DNA from: CAZJHX01 sp964545715
GTDB taxonomy: Bacteria > Myxococcota_A > UBA9042 > GCA-2863065
Assembly (NCBI GenBank): GCA_964545715.1
Contig: CAZJHX010000126.1
Coordinates: 1 to 32,004, forward strand
DNA: 32,004 bases
Direction: 5' to 3'
This document shows positions 27,943-32,004 of the stretch, in pieces. Positions within the stretch are counted from its first letter, which is position 1, and every line of letters begins with the position of its first letter. Below the pieces are notes generated by a model, which ran no database searches, was not told the DNA's origin, and saw only the letters and a list, made by a program, of their open reading frames with translations. The position numbers and the translations under genes are program-made.

Positions 27943-29520
27943 ATGCAGAGCGCTCACCGCCCCATCACAGCTATGCTGTTCATCCTCCTGCTGGTCGCGT
28001 GCGGCACGTCCGATCCGGCCGAGCCGACCCCTGCCGCCGACGTCGCTGACAGCACCAGCATCGCGGACATCCAGACACCAGCCGATGCACCGGAGCCCAC
28101 GGATGCACCGGAGCCAACGGACGCACCGGAGCCCGTGGACACGCCGGCGCCGGCGGACACAGCGACCCCGCAGGATGCGCCGGAACCGGCAGACACCAAC
28201 ACGCAGGACGAGCAGACGCCGGACGACGGCCCGGTCGTTGACGCCGCATCGCCACCGGCGGGATGCGCGCTGACCACGTTCGAGGACGGCCTGACGCCGA
28301 CCACGGTGCTGCACGTGACGGTGTTCGGCTCCGACGAGACAGGGACCGGGGCCGAGGACGCGCCGTTCGCAACGCTGGAGCACGCCGTGGGGCTCGCAAC
28401 GCCGGGCACCGCGGTTCGGCTTCACGACGGGACGTATCCCGGCGGTCTGCATGTGAACGACGTCAACGGAACGGCCGAGGCGCCTATCTGGATCGGCGGT
28501 GCACCGGGCGAGAACAAGCCCGTACTTCAGGGCGGCTCGGGCGGCCTGCAGCTGAGCCGGGTGCGATGGGTCGTCGTGCACGATCTGGAGGTCACAGGCG
28601 CCAGCGGCAACGGCATCAACTGCGACGACGGCGGCGACTACGACGATCCCGAGGCGACCCGGCACGTGATCTTCCGCGGGCTGGACATCCACGATCTGGG
28701 CGGCAGCGGCAACAACGACTGCCTGAAGCTGTCCGGTCTGGACGATTACATCGTGCGCAACAGCATCTTCGGCCCGTGCGGCGGGGGCGGCAGCGCGATC
28801 GACCACGTGGGCTGTCACCAGGGGCTGATCGTGGGCAACACCATCGGCGGAGGCATGGCAACCGGCGTGCAGTGCAAGGGCGGCAGCCAGGATATCGAGG
28901 TCCGCGGCAACACGTTTGCGGCGGCCGGTGATCGGGCCGTGAATATGGGAGGCAGCACCGGGCACCAGTACTTCAGGCCGCCGCTGAGCACGGACAAGCC
29001 CAACGCCGAGGCGCGCGACATCCGCGTGATCGCCAACGTCTTCATCGGTGGGGAGGCGGCCTTTGCGTTTGTCGGATGCGTGGACTGCGCCGCGATCAAC
29101 AACACGATCATCGATCCCGACAAGTGGGTGATGCGCATTCTCCAGGAGACGAACTCGTCCGGCGACAAGGAGTTTCTGCAGGTGCAGAACGGCCGCTTCG
29201 CCAACAATCTTGTGCACTTCTCCGCGGCAAAGCTGTCCAAGACGATCAACATCGGCGGCAACACCCAGCCGGAGACCTTCACGTTTCAGACCAACCTCTG
29301 GTACGCCCACGACGCACCGGGACAGTCGGCGCCTACGCTGCCGGTGACCGAAGAGGGCGGGCTGATCGGGGTCGATCCGCTGCTGGCTGAGGACCACACG
29401 ATCCCGAGCGACAGCCCGGCGGCCGGCGCCGGCACGCCGCATGACGCGCTCACAGCCGACAACGTGGGCGCCTGCTATGCGCCTGCGCCGAGCATTGGCG
29501 CCTTCGAAGTGGCAGACTGA
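27943..29520 (+). CDS. lipoprotein with right-handed parallel beta-helix
   Basis: 525 residues. The signal peptide ends in LLLVACGTS. An Asp/Ala/Pro/Glu-rich tether with tandem repeats (about 25-105) is followed by a DUF1565/pectate-lyase-like beta-helix: VTVFGSDETGTGAEDAPFATLEHAV, the GTAVRLHDGTYPG start of the helix, then rungs such as WVVVHDLEVTGASGNGI, HVIFRGLDIHDLGG, YIVRNSIFGPC and IEVRGNTFAAAG. It ends with GVDPLLAEDHTIPSDSPAAGAG, typical of such proteins. These bind or cleave polysaccharides; catalytic residues cannot be assigned. Probably on the cell surface. The next gene begins six bases after the stop. Confidence 0.85.
   Translation: MQSAHRPITAMLFILLLVACGTSDPAEPTPAADVADSTSIADIQTPADAPEPTDAPEPTDAPEPVDTPAPADTATPQDAPEPADTNTQDEQTPDDGPVVDAASPPAGCALTTFEDGLTPTTVLHVTVFGSDETGTGAEDAPFATLEHAVGLATPGTAVRLHDGTYPGGLHVNDVNGTAEAPIWIGGAPGENKPVLQGGSGGLQLSRVRWVVVHDLEVTGASGNGINCDDGGDYDDPEATRHVIFRGLDIHDLGGSGNNDCLKLSGLDDYIVRNSIFGPCGGGGSAIDHVGCHQGLIVGNTIGGGMATGVQCKGGSQDIEVRGNTFAAAGDRAVNMGGSTGHQYFRPPLSTDKPNAEARDIRVIANVFIGGEAAFAFVGCVDCAAINNTIIDPDKWVMRILQETNSSGDKEFLQVQNGRFANNLVHFSAAKLSKTINIGGNTQPETFTFQTNLWYAHDAPGQSAPTLPVTEEGGLIGVDPLLAEDHTIPSDSPAAGAGTPHDALTADNVGACYAPAPSIGAFEVAD
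28084..28155 (+). repeat. four 18-base tandem repeats (DAPEPT)
   Basis: Four consecutive 18-base units at 28084, 28102, 28120 and 28138 encode DAPEPT, DAPEPT, DAPEPV and DTPAPA. The first two differ at a single base; the fourth is the most diverged. They form part of the lipoprotein tether. Confidence 0.85.
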
Positions 29521-29526
29521 GATCCT

Positions 29527-29979
29527 ATGGTTCTGTACGCAATCCTCAACACCACTCAGAAGGGCCTTGCGCCGCTATACGCCATTCTGGGCGTCTTGCT
29601 GCTTGGCATCATCGGGTTCGGCTACTGGGTCACGGGCCTGTTCGGCATGGTGGTGATGGGCGTCGGCTCAATCGCGTTTGCGATGAAGGCCAGCGCGATG
29701 TGGAAACGGGCGATGTGGTCCAACATGGTGGTGGATGACGATGGGCTGATCATCGTGCGCAAGCCGGAAGCCCTCCAGATTGCGTGGACTGAGATCAAGT
29801 CGGCCCAGTGGACACCGGGCCCCAAAGATACGTGGCAGTTGGTGCTGTATCGAGCGGACTCGGCTCGCCCGCTGACCATCACGTCGTCGGTCTTCGTAAG
29901 GCCGGAGTACGCGGCCGAGGTCTTGCTGGCCGCGCTACGCGAGAACTGCAGCGACCGCCTTGAGGCGCCGGTCACGTAA
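29527..29979 (+). CDS. small membrane protein with PH-like domain
   Basis: 150 residues. Two close hydrophobic helices (PLYAILGVLLLGIIGFGYW, GLFGMVVMGVGSIAFAM, about 16-52) are followed by a soluble part with a pattern like bacterial PH domains: NMVVDDDGLIIVRKPEALQIAWTEIKSAQWTP, then TWQLVLYRADSARPLTI and FVRPEYAAEVLLAAL. In such proteins the PH-like domain is near the membrane on the cytoplasmic side. Starts six bases after the beta-helix gene and is probably co-transcribed. Function unknown. Confidence 0.7.
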   Translation: MVLYAILNTTQKGLAPLYAILGVLLLGIIGFGYWVTGLFGMVVMGVGSIAFAMKASAMWKRAMWSNMVVDDDGLIIVRKPEALQIAWTEIKSAQWTPGPKDTWQLVLYRADSARPLTITSSVFVRPEYAAEVLLAALRENCSDRLEAPVT

Positions 29980-30048
29980 CGGCGGGTCCCAAACTTGAAC
30001 GCCGTCGCCCTTGCGTGGTACCAACGCCTCACATCGCGGAAACGCTGA

Positions 30049-31617
30049 GTGGAGCACGAGGATTTGGCTGACGTACATGAAGTACTTTTTCTGGAAGACA
30101 GCCCGACTTTCGCGGAGTGGCTCCATATCAGGCTGGGAGAGTCAGATTCCGAGTTTCTGCCTCAGTTGACTGTCGTCACGTGCGTGGCCGACGCGACAGC
30201 AGCACTGCAGAGTGACAAGACGCGATGGAGCGCCATCCTGACGGACCTGAACCTACCCGACTCGCGCGGGTTGGAGACGGTTCACCGGCTGCGTGAGGTC
30301 GCGCCGGAAGCTCCGCCAATCATCGTGTTGACCGGGTCCCTGGAGAAGGAGTTGGGGTTGCGCGCGGTTCGAGCCGGCGCTCACGATTACCTGAACAAGG
30401 ACGAGCTGACGGGCTCCATGCTCGCCCGATGTCTCCGGTACGCAATCGAACGCACCGACGCGGATCGCCAGCTGCGCGAGGCACGTCTGCTGAGAGCGCA
30501 GCGGATGGAGGCCATGGGTCAGCTCGCGGGCGGCCTGGCTCACGACGTGAACAACATGCTGGCCGTGATTATGGGTCAAACTGAGGGGCTGCTCGAGAGC
30601 GCATCCGAAGCCCAGCACGCGGCGCTGGAGAGCATTCTCGGCGCCGCTGACAGCACCAGCGCGATGATCCACCGGCTGCTGGCGTTCAGTCGCCGGCAGG
30701 TGCTCCAGCCCACGCGCATCTGCGTGGATGACATCATCACCGATACCCTGCGGATGATCCGGCCGACGATGCCGCCGGGGCTCGCCTTCGTTGTGCGATT
30801 GGCGGCTCAGCAGGCCTGGGCCAACGCGGATCGGGCGCTCCTGGAGCAAATGCTGGTCAACCTCCTGGTCAACGCGCGGGACGCGATGCCGGAAGGTGGC
30901 TCGATCACCATCACGACAGCGGTGGACAGGATCCCACCCGGCGCGACTCGCCAGAAGGTGCGAATGCGAGCGGGCACGTACACCCGAATCAGAGTCGCAG
31001 ACACGGGTAGCGGGCTGCCTCCAGAGGTCCTTCAGCGCTGCTTCGAGCCCTTCTTCAGCACCAAGTCAGACACAGAAGGAACCGGCCTGGGCCTGGCCAG
31101 CGTCTACGGAATTATCAAGCAGCATCGCGGCTACGTCTTCGCAGAGTCCGATTCCAACGGCGCGTCGTTCGATTTGCTGCTACCAAGCACACGCCACAGG
31201 CCGGAGACAAAGACCGCACCGACGGCGGCGGGCGAAGCGAGAGAAGTGCGCGGCAACGGCACGATTCTGATCGCCGAAGACAAGCCGCCACTCCGATCGC
31301 TGATTCACCGAATGCTGACAAGGGCTGGTTACGACGCGCTCGTCAGCAGCGAAGAGGAGGACGCGTATCGCGTCGCCGCGCAGCACGACGGCCGCATCGA
31401 TTTGCTCATCTGTGACGTCGTGATGCCCCGCAGCGACGTGCGGCGCCTGGCCCAGCGACTGAGAGAGTCTTACCCCGACCTGGCTGTCCTCTACGTCTCC
31501 GGCTTTCCGATGGCGCACCTGTCGCCGACCGACCTTCTCGACAGCGACGCCGGCTTTCTGCGGAAGCCTTTCAAATCCAAGGAGCTGCTCGAGGCGGTGC
31601 GCCTCCGCCTAAGCTAG
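30049..31617 (+). CDS. hybrid histidine kinase, REC-HisKA-HATPase-REC
   Basis: 522 residues, GTG start. The N-terminal receiver (phosphoacceptor Asp66 in AILTDLNLPD; Lys in YLNKDEL) is followed by a dimerisation/phosphotransfer helix (GQLAGGLAHDVNNML, His165) and an ATPase domain (EQMLVNLLVNARDAM, VADTGSGLPPEV, FFSTKSDTEGTGLGLASVYGI). A second receiver (ILIAEDKPPL, Asp456 in LLICDVVMP, FLRKPF) ends the protein. No membrane helices or PAS/GAF sensor are present, so input must come by phosphorylation of the first receiver or by partner proteins. This layout is common in Myxococcota-type bacteria as a cytosolic phosphorelay. All key residues are present. It has its own 69-base upstream gap. The target is unknown. 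Confidence 0.92.
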   Translation: MEHEDLADVHEVLFLEDSPTFAEWLHIRLGESDSEFLPQLTVVTCVADATAALQSDKTRWSAILTDLNLPDSRGLETVHRLREVAPEAPPIIVLTGSLEKELGLRAVRAGAHDYLNKDELTGSMLARCLRYAIERTDADRQLREARLLRAQRMEAMGQLAGGLAHDVNNMLAVIMGQTEGLLESASEAQHAALESILGAADSTSAMIHRLLAFSRRQVLQPTRICVDDIITDTLRMIRPTMPPGLAFVVRLAAQQAWANADRALLEQMLVNLLVNARDAMPEGGSITITTAVDRIPPGATRQKVRMRAGTYTRIRVADTGSGLPPEVLQRCFEPFFSTKSDTEGTGLGLASVYGIIKQHRGYVFAESDSNGASFDLLLPSTRHRPETKTAPTAAGEAREVRGNGTILIAEDKPPLRSLIHRMLTRAGYDALVSSEEEDAYRVAAQHDGRIDLLICDVVMPRSDVRRLAQRLRESYPDLAVLYVSGFPMAHLSPTDLLDSDAGFLRKPFKSKELLEAVRLRLS

Positions 31618-31621
31618 CGGC

Positions 31622-31640
31622 GCCGGCCGACGATGCCGGC
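31622..31640 (+). terminator. possible hairpin after the hybrid kinase gene
   Basis: GCCGGC arms (31622-31627, 31635-31640) with a seven-base loop lie five bases after the stop codon. No T-run follows directly; a run of seven T lies about 90 bases further on without a clear stem. A weak end at best. Confidence 0.3.
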
Positions 31641-31752
31641 AATCCGGGCGCCTGCGACGAGGCGTGTCCGCCTGCCGGGCACGGCGAGGATCCCTGCGCT
31701 GAGTAGGGTTTTCTGAGGCGGCCACATCTTTTTTTCACCGAAGTTGGGTTCC

Positions 31753-31782
31753 TTGCGGAAAGGGGAGCCGAGGCTTTGCTAA
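31753..31782 (+). promoter_or_regulatory. possible promoter of the last lipoprotein gene
   Basis: TTGCGG (31753-31758) and TGCTAA (31777-31782) are 18 bases apart; the -10 is in the run TTTGCTAAAAC. AGAGG before the ATG at 31810 is the ribosome-binding site. The other bases between 31641 and 31752 show no gene. Confidence 0.35.
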
Positions 31783-31809
31783 AACGGTGGAACGAAGAGG
31801 TGGCACTCA

Positions 31810-32004
31810 ATGAGACGACTTGTGGTGATTTGTTTGTTTGCTGTGGGCCTGTCGGCCTGCGGCGATGACACGGGAAAGACGGACGCTAAGCCGGACGTCG
31901 TTGCCGAGACGGATACCGATACGACCGGTGAAGACACCGGCGACACGACCGAAACCGACGACACGACAGAAACCGAACACACGACCGAAACCGACGACAC
32001 GAAC
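31810..32004 (+). CDS. Thr/Glu/Asp-repeat lipoprotein, cut by the window end
   Basis: The first 65 residues are present. The signal peptide ends in LSACGDD, a clear lipobox, then an acidic tether with repeats of TETDDT/DTGDTT type. The frame is open to the last base, so the folded domain lies outside the window. It is the same kind of lipoprotein as at 26452 and 27943. Confidence 0.8.
   Translation, partial: MRRLVVICLFAVGLSACGDDTGKTDAKPDVVAETDTDTTGEDTGDTTETDDTTETEHTTETDDTN

Noticed and set aside
27916..29442. 508-codon minus-strand frame
   Set aside because: Antisense of the beta-helix lipoprotein, whose signal peptide and helix rungs are clear.
31727..31736. T-run as an intrinsic terminator after the kinase gene
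   Set aside because: No stable stem directly precedes the T-run.

Overview
The window is about 32 kb of GC-rich bacterial chromosome. It looks like a Myxococcota or Bradymonadota-type (former deltaproteobacterial) genome. The evidence for this is the many secreted lipoproteins with Asp/Thr/Gly- or Asp/Ala/Pro/Glu-rich linkers, Cys-rich lipoprotein domains, a PP2C phosphatase fused to a cyclic-nucleotide domain, a hybrid histidine kinase with two receivers, and AddAB rather than RecBCD. The assignment is inference; there is no rRNA or other phylogenetic marker. I see no phage, IS element or CRISPR array.

Layout. 1-1284: a decayed HNH endonuclease gene in otherwise empty sequence. 1285-8096 (minus): addB-addA, the double-strand-break helicase-nuclease pair, overlapping by ATGA, with a promoter that would start transcription at the addB ATG. 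8208-10297 (plus): a lipid-anchored thioredoxin-like SELENOPROTEIN (in-frame UGA read as Sec in W-U-S-F-C, with a SECIS-like hairpin), overlapping a two-haem cytochrome c-rhodanese lipoprotein. 10304-12693 (minus): a secreted Cys-rich protein, then a likely operon of zinc-ribbon lipoprotein, 26-codon leader ORF and the two halves of a YeeE/YedE sulfur-compound transporter. 12755-17328 (minus): an ArsR-methyltransferase (SahR-like) regulator overlapping metH. 17403-20714: a lone receiver protein, a MepA-HEAT murein endopeptidase, an ExbD/TolR protein and a Cys-rich lipoprotein. 20719-22301 (minus): DUF4287 protein, proC, a membrane protein and tRNA-Leu(CAA). 22369-26204 (plus): alginate-export-type porin, PP2C-cNMP protein and a concanavalin-like lipoprotein. 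26219-27885: a 38-residue basic protein, a DTG-repeat lipoprotein, and a second SELENOPROTEIN (membrane-anchored peroxiredoxin-like, W-U-P-Y-C with SECIS-like hairpin). The last two genes meet tail to tail at a junction where both seem to have lost their ends. 27943-32004 (plus): a beta-helix lipoprotein, a small membrane protein, a REC-HK-REC kinase and the start of another repeat lipoprotein.

Main result. Two separate genes carry an in-frame UGA exactly where homologues have the first Cys of a redox motif. In both, a small hairpin follows with a loop G at the 18th base after the UGA. Ordinary gene calling would split or truncate both genes. The first one, with its cytochrome-rhodanese partner and the nearby YeeE pair, suggests an envelope redox/sulfur-handling module. 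The selenoprotein reading rests directly on the sequence; the functional module is inference.
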